A DNA stretch of 64,000 nucleotides from Variovorax sp. JS1663 (GTDB lineage Bacteria; Pseudomonadota; Gammaproteobacteria; Burkholderiales; Burkholderiaceae_C), in the NCBI RefSeq assembly GCF_002157355.1, contig NZ_LYMK01000005.1, positions 142,290 to 206,289 of the forward strand. The letters are read 5' to 3'. A model generated the notes under the pieces. It had not been told where the DNA came from. It saw only the letters and a list, made by a program, of their open reading frames with translations, and did not search any database. Of the stretch, positions 46,901 to 55,739 are shown one piece after another. The position numbers and the translations under genes were made by a program. Positions within the stretch are counted from its first letter, which is position 1. Each line of letters starts with the position of its first letter.

Positions 46901-47164
46901 ATGACCACGCTGGCCATGATCTTCGGCATGGTGCCGCTGGCTTTCGCCCTCAGCGAGGGCTCGGAGCAGCGCGCCCCCATGGGACAGGCCGTGATCGGCG
47001 GCGTGATCACCTCCTCGCTGCTCACCCTGGTCGTGGTGCCCGTGGTCTATTGCTACATGGACGACCTGGCCGCCTGGGCGAAGCGCCTGTGGCGCGGCGA
47101 GCGCCGGCCGCGGCCGGAGGCAGGCGCGTCACATGCGCCGCCTAAAATTGAAGGTTTGTCCTGA
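43934..47164 (+). CDS. RND-type multidrug efflux permease (HAE1/MdtB-like)
   Basis: 1076 residues, full length. Twelve membrane helices; N-terminal [19 protein letters not shown], porter-domain [21 protein letters not shown]4 motif [16 protein letters not shown] with the proton-relay Asp pair, and the second-half [14 protein letters not shown] proton-driven inner-membrane exporter that works as a trimer with the adaptor and a TolC-type protein. It follows the adaptor by 16 bp. Substrates cannot be read from sequence. Confidence 0.96.
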   Translation: MWFTRVSLKNPVFATMLMLALVVLGLFSYQRLAVDQFPNIDFPVVVVITEYPGASPEIVESEVTKKVEEGVNAIAGINALTSRSYEGQSVVIIEFQLYVDGRKAADDVREKVAAVRPLFRDEVKEPRVLRFDPASRPVWSVAVLPDGAKGSQPSAVELTNWADQVLKKRLENVRGVGSVTLVGGTKREINIYLNPQAMEAFGVSAQQVVEAVRAENQALPVGAVRSLEQERVVQIDARMARPEDFGRIILARKGGAPIRIDQVASVRDGAQELESLALYNGQRTLLLSVQKAQDENTIQVVDGLRKALVDIAPQLPPGVKLEPIGDASRPIRVAVDNVRRTLIEGALLTVLIVFLFLNSWRSTVITGLTLPIALIGTFWFMAMFGFTINMVTLMALSLCVGLLIDDAIVVRENIVRHVQMGKAPYAAALDGTQEIGLAVLATTLSIVAVFLPIGFMEGIIGKFFHEFGITIVAAVLISMFVSFTLDPMLSSIWHDPSIHAHGERKAPTGLYDRTIGRVTGWFDRATDRLGEGYQAILRWSLAHKLATLLTAIGIFVASVLMVPLLGSEFVPKADYSETNISFYTPVGSSLEVTEAKARQVEGILREMPEVRYTLSTINTGDAQGKIYASIYVRLVDRHRRSRSVDQMSTVLRERLRTIPGITVTHVGLRDSVGGNKAIEFSLQGPDLQELERLTQRVMETIRPISGLVDLDSSQKPNKPTVNVVVRRDAASDLGLGVAPIAAALRTLVAGTTVGNWRAPDDQTYDVNVRLAPEVRNSPADLARLPFVSTTMGANADGSSRIVRLQQVAEVRESTGPNQINRRALAREVSINANVAGRSAGEVSADIRTALAGIAFPPGYGWQFSGSTKNMQESFGYAVSALALAIIFIYMILASQFKSFLQPLALMTALPLTLIGVVLALMGFGSTLSMFSIIGIVMLMGLVTKNAILLVDFAIRAREPVVQPDGSATPGLPRAEALLLAARVRLRPILMTTLAMIFGMVPLAFALSEGSEQRAPMGQAVIGGVITSSLLTLVVVPVVYCYMDDLAAWAKRLWRGERRPRPEAGASHAPPKIEGLS

Positions 47165-47210
47165 ATCAGCCCCGCGCATCCCTGCACACATCCATACGAG
47201 GAACCATGCC

Positions 47211-47894
47211 ATGACCGCCAACCCCGACCTGGAGCGCCTGCGCTTCAACATGATCGAGCAGCAGATCCGTCCCTGGGATGTGCTGGATTTCGAGATCCTC
47301 GAGCTGCTCTCGCAGATCCGCCGTGAGGACTACGTGCCCCGCGCCCACCGCGGCCTGGCCTTCTTCGACATGGAGATCCCGCTCGAAGGCGCCAAGAACA
47401 AGGAGCCCGGCCAGGTGATGCTCTCGCCCAAGGTCGAGGCCCGCATGCTGCAGGACCTGCACATCCAGAAGCACGAGACCGTGCTCGAGGTCGGTACCGG
47501 CTCCGGCTTCATGGCCGCGCTGCTGGCCCACCGCGCGGCCCAGGTGCTGACCCTGGAGATCGATGCCGGCCTCGCCACCCTGGCGGCCGAGAACCTGCGC
47601 CGCAACAGCGTGAACAACGTGGAGGTGCGCCATGCCGACGGTGCCGTGCCGCTGCCCAGCGGCCCGACCTTCGACGTGATCGTGCTCAGCGGCTCGGTCG
47701 CGCGCCTGCCGCAGGGCCTGATGGGCTCGCTCAAGATGGGCGGGCGCCTGGCCGCCGTCGTCGGCGACGAGCCCATGATGCGGGCCCACTTCGTCACCCG
47801 CGTGGGCGAAGGCAAGTGGGACATCCTCCAGCCCTGGGACACCGTCGCGCCGCGCCTGCTCAACTTCCCGGCGCCCTCGCGCTTCAACTTCTGA
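47211..47894 (+). CDS. Protein-L-isoaspartate O-methyltransferase-like protein
   Basis: 227 residues. Start at 47211 follows GAGGAACC. SAM-binding VLEVGTGSGFMAALLAHRA, LEIDAGLATLAAENL and VIVLSGSV match the PCMT family; the N-terminal NMIEQQIRPWDVLD and PRAHRGLAFFDMEIP are the longer betaproteobacterial variety. The active-site loop differs from E. coli Pcm (GQVMLSPKVEARML in place of QTISQP), so true isoaspartate repair is not certain. It overlaps the rhodanese start by one base (TGATG). Confidence 0.85.
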   Translation: MTANPDLERLRFNMIEQQIRPWDVLDFEILELLSQIRREDYVPRAHRGLAFFDMEIPLEGAKNKEPGQVMLSPKVEARMLQDLHIQKHETVLEVGTGSGFMAALLAHRAAQVLTLEIDAGLATLAAENLRRNSVNNVEVRHADGAVPLPSGPTFDVIVLSGSVARLPQGLMGSLKMGGRLAAVVGDEPMMRAHFVTRVGEGKWDILQPWDTVAPRLLNFPAPSRFNF

Positions 47895-48232
47895 TGATCG
47901 AGCAAGTTGCCCCGGCCCGGCTGGCCGACTGGTTCGCGCTCGACGCCGCCGCGCAACCCGTCCTGCTGGACGTGCGCGAGCCCTGGGAGCGCCAGACCGC
48001 GAGCGTGACGCCGCAGGGCTTCACGCTGGTCGCGATCCCGATGAACGAGATCCCGGCGCGCCTGGCCGAGCTCGACCCCGCCCAGCGCGTCGCCTGCCTG
48101 TGCCACCACGGCGCGCGCAGCCAGCGCGTGGCCCTCTTCCTCGAACAGAACGGCTTTGCCGAGGTGGCGAACGTCGCCGGCGGCATCGACGCCTGGTCGA
48201 TCCAGCACGACCCCTCCGTTCCGCGCTACTAG
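47894..48232 (+). CDS. Rhodanese-like domain protein
   Basis: 112 residues, a single rhodanese domain. LLDVREPWERQTASV, IPMNEIPARLAEL and the active loop CLCHHGARSQRVALFL with the persulfide Cys before HHG are visible, then NVAGGIDAWS. Likely a small sulfurtransferase. Coupled to the pcm-like gene and 19 bp before tolC; this order recurs in Burkholderiales, but why is unclear. Confidence 0.92.
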   Translation: MIEQVAPARLADWFALDAAAQPVLLDVREPWERQTASVTPQGFTLVAIPMNEIPARLAELDPAQRVACLCHHGARSQRVALFLEQNGFAEVANVAGGIDAWSIQHDPSVPRY

Positions 48233-48251
48233 ACAGACATCAAGGACCTTC

Positions 48252-49784
48252 ATGCCCGTGCACCGGCTTCTTCCCCTCACGGCGGCCATCGCCGCCGCGA
48301 TCGCATTGCCGGCCCACGGCCAGAGCCTGATCGAACTCTACGAAGCGGCACGCGGCTACGACGCGACCTACCAGGCCGCCCGTGCCCAGTACGACGCCAC
48401 CCTGGCCCGCGCGGCGCAGGCGAAGGCCGGCATCCTGCCGTCGGTCGGGCTGTCGGCCGGCGCCTCGCGCACCGAGCTGGACGTGCACACGCCCGCCGGA
48501 GACAGCTCGCGCGGCTTCAACACCCAGAGCGCCGGCATCAACGCCACGCAGCCGCTGTACCGCCCCGCGAACTGGGCCACCTACGAGCAGAGCAAGCGCC
48601 AAGCCGACATCGCGCAAGCCGTGCTGACCATCGCCGACCAGGACCTGGTGGTGCGGGTCAGCCAAGCGTACTTCGACGTGCTGGCCGCGCAGGACACGCT
48701 TTCGCTGGTGCGCGCCCAGAAGGCCGCAACGGCCGAGCAGCTGGCCGCCGCCAAGCGCAACTTCGAGGTCGGCACCTCCACCATCACCGACAGCCGCGAG
48801 GCACAGGCACGCTACGACCTGGTGATCTCGCAGGAGATCGCGGCCCAGAATGACCTGCAGGTCAAGAAGATCGCGCTCGACCAACTCGTCGGCCGCCCCG
48901 GCAGCGTGCCGGTGGCGCTGGCCGCGCCGGTCCAACTGCCCGAGGTGATGCCGGCCGACATGAATGCCTGGGTCGCGCAGGCCGAGGACGTGAGCCCCTC
49001 GATCCGCCAGGCCCGCCTCGGCCTGGACGTGGCCGGGTTGGAGGTACAGAAGGCCCAGGCCGGCCACAAGCCCACCATCGACGCCAACCTGGGCTACAAC
49101 GTCACCAACAACCCGCAGGGCACCAGCACCACCACCGGCCGCTCGCGCATCAATGCCGCCACCGTCGGCGTGACCTTCAGCATGCCGCTGTTCGCCGGCT
49201 TCGCGATCGAGAACCGCGTGAAGGAAACGCTGGCGCTGGAGGAACAGTCGCGCTCGGTGCTCGAATCCACGCGCCGCAGCGTGACGCAGGCCACCCGCGC
49301 GGCCTACCTCGGCCTGGTGTCGGGCGCGGGCCAGGTGAAGGCGCTCGAAGCTGCCGAGGCATCCAGCCAGAGCGCGCTCGATGCCAACCGCCTGGGCTAC
49401 CAGGTGGGCGTGCGCATCAACATCGACGTGCTGAACTCGCAGAGCCAGCTCTACCAGACCAAGCGGGATCTCGCCGTGGCGCGCTACAACGTGCTGCTGG
49501 GCAATCTCAAGCTGCGCCAGGCCAACGGCACGCTGACGCCGGACGACCTGCGCCCCATCAACGGCACGCTCGCCACCGATGGCCGTCCGGCCGTCGACAT
49601 GACCGCCACGCCGCCGCAGCCGCCGCAAACACCGTTTTCGCAGCCCGGCACGACGGGCCAGCCGCCCGGCGCGCCCGTGGTCATTCCGCAAGTGCCGCCG
49701 GTGCAGACCCCGCCGTTCACGCCAACGCCGCCGACGATGCCCTCGCCGCCTCCGCCGCCGGTGATCCTGCCGCCGACGCGCTGA
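48252..49784 (+). CDS. TolC-family outer-membrane channel with Pro-rich tail
   Basis: 510 residues. Signal peptide (LLPLTAAIAAAIALPAHGQS), then LIELYEAARGYDATYQAARAQ, the TolC start. Two OEP repeats with long coiled coils; NFEVGTSTITDSREAQARYD and YQVGVRINIDVLNSQSQLYQTK are the TolC/CyaE group signatures. The last 60 residues are Pro/Thr-rich low complexity, longer than in E. coli TolC. It forms the trimeric exit duct for RND or type I systems, and lies 1.1 kb after the RND pump in the same direction, so it could serve it. Confidence 0.94.
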   Translation: MPVHRLLPLTAAIAAAIALPAHGQSLIELYEAARGYDATYQAARAQYDATLARAAQAKAGILPSVGLSAGASRTELDVHTPAGDSSRGFNTQSAGINATQPLYRPANWATYEQSKRQADIAQAVLTIADQDLVVRVSQAYFDVLAAQDTLSLVRAQKAATAEQLAAAKRNFEVGTSTITDSREAQARYDLVISQEIAAQNDLQVKKIALDQLVGRPGSVPVALAAPVQLPEVMPADMNAWVAQAEDVSPSIRQARLGLDVAGLEVQKAQAGHKPTIDANLGYNVTNNPQGTSTTTGRSRINAATVGVTFSMPLFAGFAIENRVKETLALEEQSRSVLESTRRSVTQATRAAYLGLVSGAGQVKALEAAEASSQSALDANRLGYQVGVRINIDVLNSQSQLYQTKRDLAVARYNVLLGNLKLRQANGTLTPDDLRPINGTLATDGRPAVDMTATPPQPPQTPFSQPGTTGQPPGAPVVIPQVPPVQTPPFTPTPPTMPSPPPPPVILPPTR

Positions 49785-49800
49785 GCGCGGGCCGCCCGCC

Positions 49801-51174
49801 TCAATCCAGGCTGGGCTCGGTCCGCTCTTCGGTCATTGCGGCCTTGGGCTCCGCCGCGGTTTCAGCGATCGCCAGCAGCGCCGCCGCCGTGCGCTGCGCC
49901 GCGCCCCGGTTCGCGCTGGCAAAGGCCTGCGCCGCCTCCGCCATCGCCTCGCGGCGCTCGGGGTTCTCGACCAGCTTGAGCGCCGCCGTGACCGCATGCT
50001 CCATGTCGCTCACGCGCAGCGAGGCGCCGGCCGCGAGCGAGAGCTCGGCGGCCTCGGCGAAGTTGTAGGTCGACGGCCCCATGACGACCGGGCAGCCGCA
50101 GGCGGCCGCCTCGATCAGGTTCTGCCCGCCCAGCGCCTCGAAGCTGCCGCCCAGCAGGGCCACGTCCGCGAGCCCGTAGTACAGCGCCATCTCGCCCAGT
50201 GAATCGCCGAGCCAGATCTCGGACTCGGCCGGCGCGCCCGCCGTGCTGCGCCGCGCGACGGCGAAGCCCTTGGACTCGATCAGCGCGGCCACCTCGTCGA
50301 AGCGCTGCGGGTGCCGCGGCACGATCATCCATTGCACGTCGTGCACGCGCCTGGCGATGGACTGCACCGCGTCCTGCGCCGGCGGCACCGGCGACAGCGC
50401 GCCGAAGCGCTTGAGCACGTCCAGCAGCTGTGCCTCCTCCCCGTCGCGCGAGCTGGCCAGCATGACCACGGGACGCGGCAACTGGCCGCGCAGGCGGGCC
50501 GCGGTCGCGAGCTGCCTCGCATCGGGGGTGGCATCGAACTTGAGGTTGCCGTAGACCCCCTCGACCTTGGCGCCGAGCGAGACCAGGCGGTGCGAGTCCG
50601 CCTCGGTCTGCGCCCACACCGCGGTCAGCGACGAGTAGGCGGGCCGCGCCAGCCAGCCCAGGCGCTCGGCCGAGGCCAGCGAGTTCTCGTTCAAGCGCGC
50701 ATTGGCCAGCACCAGCGGAATGCCGCGCTCGGCGCAAGCGGCGGTGAGTTCGGGCCAGACCTCGGTCTCCATCAGCACGCCGATGCGCGGCTCGAAACGG
50801 TCGAGGAAGCTGGCCACTGCGGCCGGCGCATCCCAGGGCTGCCAGACCTGCAGGTCGCCCTCTTCCAGCAGCTTGGCGCCCTCCTCGCGCCCGGTGGCGG
50901 TGCCGTGCGTGAGCAGGATCGGGATGCCCGGGTACTGGCGCCGAAGCTCGGCGATCAGGATGCCCGCGGCCCGCGCCTCGCCCAACGACACCGCGTGGAC
51001 CCAGCACCAACCGGTGCCTGCGGCGGACTCGTCATAGGACCCGAAGCGCTCCTCGACCGCATGCGCATAGCCGGGCTCGGCCACCGCGCGCCGGCGCAGC
51101 TTGCGCCGCACCAGCGGTTGGGCAAGGGTGGTGAAGGCGCCGTACAGGCGCAGCAGCAGCGAACGCACGCTCAA
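49801..51174 (-). CDS. waaA: 3-Deoxy-D-manno-octulosonic acid (Kdo) transferase
   Basis: 457 residues; the start is a TTG at 51174 or a GTG at 51168, both with weak Shine-Dalgarno, so the exact N-terminus is open. WVHAVSLGEARAAGILI holds the expected acceptor-site Glu, LMETEVWPELTAACAERGIPLVLANARLNENS is the WaaA core, and FEALGGQNLIEAAACGCPV the Kdo-nucleotide site. It adds Kdo to lipid A at the inner membrane. Convergent with tolC (16 bp, GC-rich palindrome at 49787-49799) and 15 bp after a phosphomannomutase-type gene. Confidence 0.95.
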   Translation of the reverse strand: MSVRSLLLRLYGAFTTLAQPLVRRKLRRRAVAEPGYAHAVEERFGSYDESAAGTGWCWVHAVSLGEARAAGILIAELRRQYPGIPILLTHGTATGREEGAKLLEEGDLQVWQPWDAPAAVASFLDRFEPRIGVLMETEVWPELTAACAERGIPLVLANARLNENSLASAERLGWLARPAYSSLTAVWAQTEADSHRLVSLGAKVEGVYGNLKFDATPDARQLATAARLRGQLPRPVVMLASSRDGEEAQLLDVLKRFGALSPVPPAQDAVQSIARRVHDVQWMIVPRHPQRFDEVAALIESKGFAVARRSTAGAPAESEIWLGDSLGEMALYYGLADVALLGGSFEALGGQNLIEAAACGCPVVMGPSTYNFAEAAELSLAAGASLRVSDMEHAVTAALKLVENPERREAMAEAAQAFASANRGAAQRTAAALLAIAETAAEPKAAMTEERTEPSLD

Positions 51175-51189
51175 TCGGAATCCGTGGGT

Positions 51190-52572
51190 TCAATGCGCGG
51201 CTTCGGCCAGCGTGGCGTCGGGCTTCACGCCCTTGAGCAGCGCGAGGAAGGCGTGCTGAATCCGGTCGAGTGCGGCCTGGGTCTGGCCCTCGAAGCGCAG
51301 CACCAGCACCGGCGTGGTGTTGGACGCGCGGATCAGGCCGAAGCCGTCCGGCCAGTCCACGCGCAGGCCGTCGATGGTCGAGACCTGCGCAGGCGCGTCG
51401 AACTTCGCGGTGCCCACCAGCTTCTCGACCAGCACATGCGGCTCGCCTTCGGCGCACTTCACATTGAGCTCGGGCGTGGAGAAGCTGGTCGGCAAGCCGT
51501 TGAGCGTGTCGCTGGCGTTGGGCGTCTTGCTCAGGATCTCCAGCAGGCGGCAGCCCGCATAGGTGCCGTCGTCGAAGCCGAACCAGCGCTCCTTGAAGAA
51601 GATGTGGCCGCTCATCTCGCCGCCCAGCGGCGAATCGATCTCCTTCATCTTGGCCTTGATCAGCGAGTGGCCGGTCTTGTAGATCATGGCCTTGCCGCCG
51701 GCCGCCTCGATGGCGGGGCCGAGACGCTGCGAGCATTTCACGTCGTAGACGATGGTGCCGCCCGGCACGCGCGAGAGCACGTCCTGCGAGAACAGCACCA
51801 TTTGGCGGTCCGGGAAGATGTTCTGCCCGTCCTTGGTGACGATGCCCAGGCGGTCGCCATCGCCGTCGAAGGCCAGGCCCAGCTCGGCATCGCCGGCAGC
51901 CAGGGCCGCGATCAGGTCCTTCAGGTTCTCGGGCTTGCTGGGATCGGGGTGGTGGTTGGGGAAGTCGCCATCCACCTCGCTGAAGAGCTCGGTCACCTCG
52001 CAGCCGATGGCGCGCAGGATGGCCGGGGCGGAAGCGCCCGCGATGCCGTTGCCGGAATCGACCACGATCTTGATGGGCCGGGCGAGCTTGATGTCGCCCA
52101 CGATGCGCTGCGTGTAGGCCTCCATCACGTCGACCTTGCGCACGCTGCCGCCGGGGGCGAGCTGGGCGCTGCCGGCTTCCATCACGCGCCGCAGGCCCTG
52201 GATCTCGTCGCCGTAGATGGCGCGGCCGGCCAGCACCATCTTGAAGCCGTTGTAGTCCTTGGGGTTGTGGCTGCCGGTGACCTGGATGCCGCTCCTGGCC
52301 AGCGTATTGGCCGCGAAATAAAGCATGGGGGTGGTGACCGCGCCGACGTCGATGACCTCGATGCCGGTGGCCACCAGGCCGCGGATCAGGGCCTCGGCGA
52401 GCGCCGGGCCCGAGAGGCGCCCGTCGCGCCCGACCGCCACCGCCTGCTCGCCGGCCGCGCGGGCCGCGCTGCCGAAGGCCTTGCCGAGCGCCTCGGCGAC
52501 ATCGGCGTCGAGCGTGGTGGGCACGACACCACGGATGTCATAGGCCTTGAAGATCGATGCGCTGAGCTGCAT
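51190..52572 (-). CDS. Phosphomannomutase/phosphoglucomutase (AlgC/ManB type)
   Basis: 460 residues. Phosphoserine loop IQVTGSHNPKDYNGFKM near residue 105, metal loop GLAFDGDGDRLGIVTKDG near 240, sugar loop GGEMSGHIFFKERWFGFDDG near 325, and the C-terminal phosphate loop RASNTTPVLVLRFEG. It interconverts hexose-6- and hexose-1-phosphates for LPS and polysaccharide precursors. It precedes waaA on the same strand with a 15-bp gap, consistent with envelope synthesis. Confidence 0.95.
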   Translation of the reverse strand: MQLSASIFKAYDIRGVVPTTLDADVAEALGKAFGSAARAAGEQAVAVGRDGRLSGPALAEALIRGLVATGIEVIDVGAVTTPMLYFAANTLARSGIQVTGSHNPKDYNGFKMVLAGRAIYGDEIQGLRRVMEAGSAQLAPGGSVRKVDVMEAYTQRIVGDIKLARPIKIVVDSGNGIAGASAPAILRAIGCEVTELFSEVDGDFPNHHPDPSKPENLKDLIAALAAGDAELGLAFDGDGDRLGIVTKDGQNIFPDRQMVLFSQDVLSRVPGGTIVYDVKCSQRLGPAIEAAGGKAMIYKTGHSLIKAKMKEIDSPLGGEMSGHIFFKERWFGFDDGTYAGCRLLEILSKTPNASDTLNGLPTSFSTPELNVKCAEGEPHVLVEKLVGTAKFDAPAQVSTIDGLRVDWPDGFGLIRASNTTPVLVLRFEGQTQAALDRIQHAFLALLKGVKPDATLAEAAH

Positions 52573-52694
52573 GGGCGTCCTTTGCAGTGATTGAATGAGT
52601 TCGGAAAACTGAAGACGATTGTAGGCATGCGCCTTTCGTGCCAGATGTCCGGAAATGGCTACTCCTGCGCGCCCCGATTCGTATCATTTGGTGC

Positions 52695-54239
52695 ATGTCC
52701 TCCGCTGCCGCCTCCCCCGCCGAGCTCGAAAGCGACGCCTGCTATCTGGCCATGAAGGCCCATGACGCGCGCTTCGACGGCTCTTTCTTCACCGCCGTGA
52801 CTTCCACCGGCATCTACTGCCGGCCGGTCTGCCGCGTCAAGCTTCCGCGGCGCGAGAACTGCCGCTTCTTCCAGCACGCGGCGCAGGCCGAGGCCGCGGG
52901 CTTCCGCCCCTGCCTGCGGTGCCGCCCCGAGCTGGCGCCGCGGGCCGCGAGCTGGTCCACGGAAGATGCCTCCCGCATCCTCGCCCTGCAGGCCGCCCGC
53001 CTGATCGACGAGCCCGACGCCTGGGACGACGAGGGCCCCGGCGCCGCGCGCATCGCCGCGCGGCTGGGCGTGAGCGACCGGCACCTGCGCCGCATCTTCG
53101 AGGCGCAGTTCGGTGTCTCGCCGCTGCAATACCTGCAGACACGCCGTCTGCTGGCCGCCAAGCAGCTGATCGCCGACACCCGGTTGCCGATGACGCAGGT
53201 GGCCCTGGCCAGCGGCTTCGCCAGCGTGCGGCGCTTCAATGCGGCCTTCGTGTCGCACTATGGCCTCAACCCGAGCGCCCTGCGGCGCGCCGGCCCCGGC
53301 GCGGGAGGCCGTGCAAGCGACGCCATCGATGTGCGGCTGGGCTTGCGCCCGCCCTACGACGCGGAAGCGATGCTCGGCTTCTTTGCACGACGCGCGCTGG
53401 GCGGCGTGGAGTTGGCCGAGCCGGCCGGCAGCACGCCGCAACTGGCGCGCACGCTGCGCGTGGCACAGGGCGAGCAGGTCCATGCAGGCTGGCTGCGCCT
53501 GCGTTTCGACGGCACCCGCGAACAATGGCTGCTGCAGGTGGGCGATTCCCTCGCCGCCGTGCTCCCCACCGTGATCAGCCGCGTGCGCGCCATGCTGGAC
53601 CTGGATGCCGACCCGATGGCGATCAACGCCACGCTGCATGCCAGCTTCCCGCAGGGCGACGGGCTGCGCGTGCCAGGCACGGTGGACGGCTTCGAGCTCG
53701 CGGTGCGCGCGGTGCTGGGCCAGCAGATCACCGTGGCCGCCGCCCGCACCTTGGGCACACGCCTGGTCCAGGCGCTGGGCGAACCCATCACCACGCCGAT
53801 CGCGGGGCTGGAGCGCCTGTTCCCCACGCCGGCGGCCATCGCCGGCGCCAGCGGCGACCTGCTGGGCGGCATCGGGATCGTGCGGCTGCGGCAGGCAGCG
53901 CTGTCGGCGCTGGCACACGCGGCGATGGAAGGCCGGCTGACGCTGCACCCAGGCGCCGACCTGCCTGCCACGCTCGCCGCCCTGCAGGCGCTGCCCGGCA
54001 TCGGCGACTGGACCGCGCAGTACATCGCGATGCGCGCGCTGCGCTGGCCCGATGCCTTCCCCGCAGGCGACGTCGCGCTGCAGAAGGCCCTGCGCGTCTC
54101 GTCGGCGCGTGCCGCCGCCGAGGCTTCGCAGGCCTGGCGGCCCTGGCGCAGCTATGCGGTGCTGCGCGCATGGCACAGTCCGCTTCCGGCCACCGAAACC
54201 GCCGCGACGCCCGCCGCCCTCGACAGCGTTCCCGCCTGA
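52695..54239 (+). CDS. Ada-type regulator fused to AlkA DNA-3-methyladenine glycosylase II
   Basis: 514 residues with three parts. Residues 1-80 are an Ada zinc domain: cysteines in TSTGIYCRPVCR and GFRPCLRCRPE, one of which is the phosphotriester methyl acceptor. Residues 90-190 are an AraC-type HTH (RLGVSDRHLRRIFEAQFGVSPLQYLQTRR, FASVRRFNAAF). Residues 210-510 are AlkA: N-terminal barrel, then HhH-GPD with ALPGIGDWTAQYIAMRAL and the catalytic Asp in FPAGDVAL. It senses and excises alkylated bases. The ogt gene follows by 9 bp. Start 52695 is used because the upstream frame lacks domain character. Confidence 0.94.
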   Translation: MSSAAASPAELESDACYLAMKAHDARFDGSFFTAVTSTGIYCRPVCRVKLPRRENCRFFQHAAQAEAAGFRPCLRCRPELAPRAASWSTEDASRILALQAARLIDEPDAWDDEGPGAARIAARLGVSDRHLRRIFEAQFGVSPLQYLQTRRLLAAKQLIADTRLPMTQVALASGFASVRRFNAAFVSHYGLNPSALRRAGPGAGGRASDAIDVRLGLRPPYDAEAMLGFFARRALGGVELAEPAGSTPQLARTLRVAQGEQVHAGWLRLRFDGTREQWLLQVGDSLAAVLPTVISRVRAMLDLDADPMAINATLHASFPQGDGLRVPGTVDGFELAVRAVLGQQITVAAARTLGTRLVQALGEPITTPIAGLERLFPTPAAIAGASGDLLGGIGIVRLRQAALSALAHAAMEGRLTLHPGADLPATLAALQALPGIGDWTAQYIAMRALRWPDAFPAGDVALQKALRVSSARAAAEASQAWRPWRSYAVLRAWHSPLPATETAATPAALDSVPA

Positions 54240-54248
54240 GGCTCTTTC

Positions 54249-54746
54249 ATGAAGTTCAAGAACACCACCATCCGCAGCACCCGCATCGACAGCACCCTCG
54301 GCGGCATCGTCCTGGCAGCCACAGACCACGGCCTGGCCGGCGCCTGGTTCGAGCGGCAGCGCCATTGGCCCGACACGGCGGGCTGGCAGGTCGATGACGC
54401 ACATCCCGTGCTGCGCCAGGCAGTCGCCCAGTTGGCCGATTACTTTGCGGGGCGGCGCAGGCATTTCGACCTGCCGCTGGACCTGTCGCACGGCACCGCG
54501 TTCCAGCAGACCGTCTGGCAGGCGCTGCTGGCCATCCCCATCGGTCGCACCACCAGCTACGGTACCCTGAGCAGCGACATCGGCAAGCCGGCAGCCGTGC
54601 GTGCGGTCGGTGCGGCCGTGGGCCGCAACCCGATCAGCGTGATCGTGCCCTGCCACCGCGTGCTGGGCACCGACGGCTCGCTGACCGGCTATGCCGGGGG
54701 CCTCGAGCGCAAGAGCGCGCTGCTGCTGCTGGAAGGTGCTCTATGA
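54249..54746 (+). CDS. ogt: Methylated-DNA--protein-cysteine S-methyltransferase
   Basis: 165 residues. The methyl-acceptor Cys lies in VIVPCHRVLG near residue 137; FQQTVWQALLAIPIGRTTSYG and AVRAVGAAVGRNPI are the DNA-reading helix and arginine finger region. It repairs O6-methylguanine in one suicidal transfer. Together with the Ada-AlkA fusion it makes a compact adaptive-response operon; it overlaps the next transporter gene by ATGA. Confidence 0.97.
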   Translation: MKFKNTTIRSTRIDSTLGGIVLAATDHGLAGAWFERQRHWPDTAGWQVDDAHPVLRQAVAQLADYFAGRRRHFDLPLDLSHGTAFQQTVWQALLAIPIGRTTSYGTLSSDIGKPAAVRAVGAAVGRNPISVIVPCHRVLGTDGSLTGYAGGLERKSALLLLEGAL

Positions 54747-55714
54747 GCGAAGGCGAGTGCAGCGCCGAAGGCAAGCCTTCGACCACCATACCCGCGGCCC
54801 TCTCCGCACGTCCGTCGGGCAAGGCCTGGCTGGTGGACCTCGTCCTGCTCGGTGCCCTGTGGGGCGCCTCCTTCCTCTTCATGCGCATCGGCGCGGCGGA
54901 GTTCGGCGCGCTGCCGACGGCGGCGGTGCGGGTCGGGATCGCCATGCTGTTCCTGCTGCCGCTGCTGCTGATGCGCGGGCAATGGTCCAGCCTCAGGCAG
55001 TACTGGAAGCCGGCGCTGGGCATCGGCGTCCTCAATTCCGGCCTGCCCTTCGCCCTCTTCTGCTTCGCGCTGCTCAGCATCAACAGCGGCCTGGCCGCCG
55101 TCCTCAATGCCACCGTGCCGATGTTCGGCGCATTGGTGGCCTGGGGCTTCTTCGGCGAACGGCCCGACCGCTCGCGCAGCCTGGGCCTGGTGATCGGCTT
55201 CGCAGGCGTCGCCATGCTGGCGGGCCGCAGTGCCGGCTTCCACTCGGGCGCCGACGAGACGGCGGCACGCTGGGCCATGGCCGCCTGCCTGGCGGCCTGC
55301 ATCTGCTATGCCTTTTCGGCCAGCCTCACCCGCAAGTACCTGACCGGCGTACCACCGCTGGCCACCGCCGCCGGCAGCCAGATCGGCGCCACGCTGGCAC
55401 TCGCCCTGCCGGCGCTCTGGCTGTGGCCGGCGCAGATGCCCAGCCTCAAGGCCTGGCTCGCACTCGTGGCCTTGGGTGTCGCCTGCACCGGCGTGGCCTA
55501 CATCCTCTTCTTTCGCCTGATCGAGAGAGCGGGCCCGGCGCGCGCGCTGACCGTGACCTTCCTGGTCCCGGTGTTCGCGCTGTTCTACGGCGCCATCTTC
55601 CTCGGCGAGGACATCACGCAGTGGATGCTGGTGTGCGCGGTGGTGATCGTGTGCGGCGTGGCGCTGTCGACCGGCATCGTCAAGCTGGGCCGGCGGCAGG
55701 GCGCGACGGCCTGA
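54743..55714 (+). CDS. DMT-superfamily (EamA) transporter
   Basis: 323 residues. Ten membrane helices in two EamA repeats: ALWGASFLFMRIGAAEFGALPTA at the first and WLALVALGVACTGVAYILFFRLI in the second; a polar N-terminal tail of 30 residues. Probably exports a small metabolite; the substrate is unknown. It is translationally coupled to ogt, which is odd for function but suggests co-transcription. A hairpin covers its stop. Confidence 0.9.
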   Translation: MSEGECSAEGKPSTTIPAALSARPSGKAWLVDLVLLGALWGASFLFMRIGAAEFGALPTAAVRVGIAMLFLLPLLLMRGQWSSLRQYWKPALGIGVLNSGLPFALFCFALLSINSGLAAVLNATVPMFGALVAWGFFGERPDRSRSLGLVIGFAGVAMLAGRSAGFHSGADETAARWAMAACLAACICYAFSASLTRKYLTGVPPLATAAGSQIGATLALALPALWLWPAQMPSLKAWLALVALGVACTGVAYILFFRLIERAGPARALTVTFLVPVFALFYGAIFLGEDITQWMLVCAVVIVCGVALSTGIVKLGRRQGATA

Positions 55715-55729
55715 TCGGCGGATCAGGCC
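55708..55729. terminator. Hairpin between convergent EamA and DUF1345 genes
   Basis: A perfect 9-bp inverted repeat GGCCTGATC-GGCG-GATCAGGCC that includes the stop codon of the EamA gene and ends 10 bp before the DUF1345 stop. Probable bidirectional terminator, although U-tracts are lacking on both sides. Confidence 0.55.
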
Positions 55730-55739
55730 CGCGCCATCT

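Noticed and set aside
52573..52694. An Ada box upstream of the Ada-AlkA fusion
   Set aside because: No sequence close to the E. coli Ada box was found in the gap.
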